DNA from: SABY01 sp964593705
Lineage (GTDB): Bacteria > Bacteroidota > Bacteroidia > Bacteroidales > 4484-276
NCBI GenBank assembly: GCA_964593705.1
Contig: CAZQIV010000222.1
Span: forward strand, 1 to 6,944
Direction: 5' to 3'
DNA length: 6,944 nucleotides
The first letter of the stretch is position 1, and every line of letters begins with the position of its first letter. Below, in pieces: positions 6,727-6,944 of the stretch. The translations under genes were made by a program, and so were the position numbers. Below the pieces are notes generated by a model. It searched no databases. It saw only the letters and a program-made list of their open reading frames with translations, and was not told the DNA's origin.

Positions 6727-6944
6727 TTAGCTGCGGGGATAGGTTTCCATTAAAACATTTCCGCCATGACGGGCCAGAGTCTCGTTACATCCATCTTCAA
6801 TCAGTGTCGCCCGGGAGTCCCGGAATAGTTTTTCCACCAAATACTCTTTTGTCAACCCATTGCCACCCAAGAGCTGAATCGCATCATGAGTGTTTTTGAA
6901 TCCCATTTCTGTACTCTGGGTTTTTGCAACAAGAGAATACTCGA
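6727..6944 (-). CDS. Acyl-CoA dehydrogenase, C-terminal fragment
   Basis: The last 71 residues of an acyl-CoA dehydrogenase; the start lies beyond base 6944. Reading from the window edge, the frame gives EYSLVAKTQSTEMGFKNTHD, then AIQLLGGNGLTKEYLVEKLF, RDSRATLIEDGCNETLARHG and GNVLMETYPRS, ending in TAA. The block with QLLGGNGLTKEY, the FRDSRA stretch and IEDGCNE is the FAD-binding and active-site region of the C-terminal helical domain (Acyl-CoA_dh_1). In MCAD-like enzymes the last motif reads YEGT and its Glu is the catalytic base; here the aligned residue appears to be Asp (IEDGC). The enzyme would oxidise an acyl-CoA to the 2-enoyl-CoA in the cytoplasm, passing electrons to ETF. Its substrate cannot be told from this piece. 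It is co-directional with the envelope cluster, 195 nt upstream, and may or may not share its transcript. Confidence 0.9.
   Translation of the reverse strand, partial: EYSLVAKTQSTEMGFKNTHDAIQLLGGNGLTKEYLVEKLFRDSRATLIEDGCNETLARHGGNVLMETYPRS

Overview
The window looks like a piece of a draft Gram-negative genome. It carries an outer-membrane beta-barrel protein with a C-terminal Phe, several exported proteins with Sec signal peptides, and a run of exactly 100 N at 1077-1176, which is the usual scaffold-gap placeholder. Every gene I can support is on the minus strand, so the region is transcribed from high to low coordinates. The gene content (an acyl-CoA dehydrogenase and a probable acyl-CoA ligase around a DUF1302/DUF1329/YCF48-like/RND cluster) would fit Desulfobacterota or other proteobacteria that degrade fatty, aromatic or terpenoid acids. 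That lineage guess is inference; no rRNA or other taxonomic marker is present.

Layout in transcription order: (1) 6944-6727, the C-terminal 71 residues of an acyl-CoA dehydrogenase. (2) A 195-nt spacer with an inverted repeat. (3) 6531-4708, a DUF1302 outer-membrane barrel. (4) After 23 nt, 4684-3317, a DUF1329 periplasmic protein. (5) A 188-nt spacer with two long hairpins. (6) 3128-2163, a secreted YCF48-like (BNR-type) beta-propeller. (7) After 16 nt, 2146-174, an RND/MMPL-type inner-membrane transporter interrupted by the 100-N gap. (8) After 97 nt, 76-1, the first 25 codons of a protein that looks like an AMP-forming acyl-CoA synthetase.

The four middle genes together span the envelope: an outer-membrane barrel, a soluble periplasmic protein, a periplasmic propeller and a proton-driven inner-membrane pump. 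No membrane-fusion protein and no TolC-like protein is visible. The likely reading is a trans-envelope system for a hydrophobic acid or lipid, linked to CoA activation and beta-oxidation by the flanking genes. DUF1302 and DUF1329 have no firmly assigned function that I know of, so this is the most interesting candidate system in the window. Substrate and direction of transport cannot be read from the sequence.

The remaining observations are local. The transporter has an Asp-Tyr pair in its second-half TM10 but Ser-His at the equivalent TM4 site. The propeller start is better placed 10 codons downstream of the longest ORF. The gap length cannot really be 100 if the transporter gene is intact.
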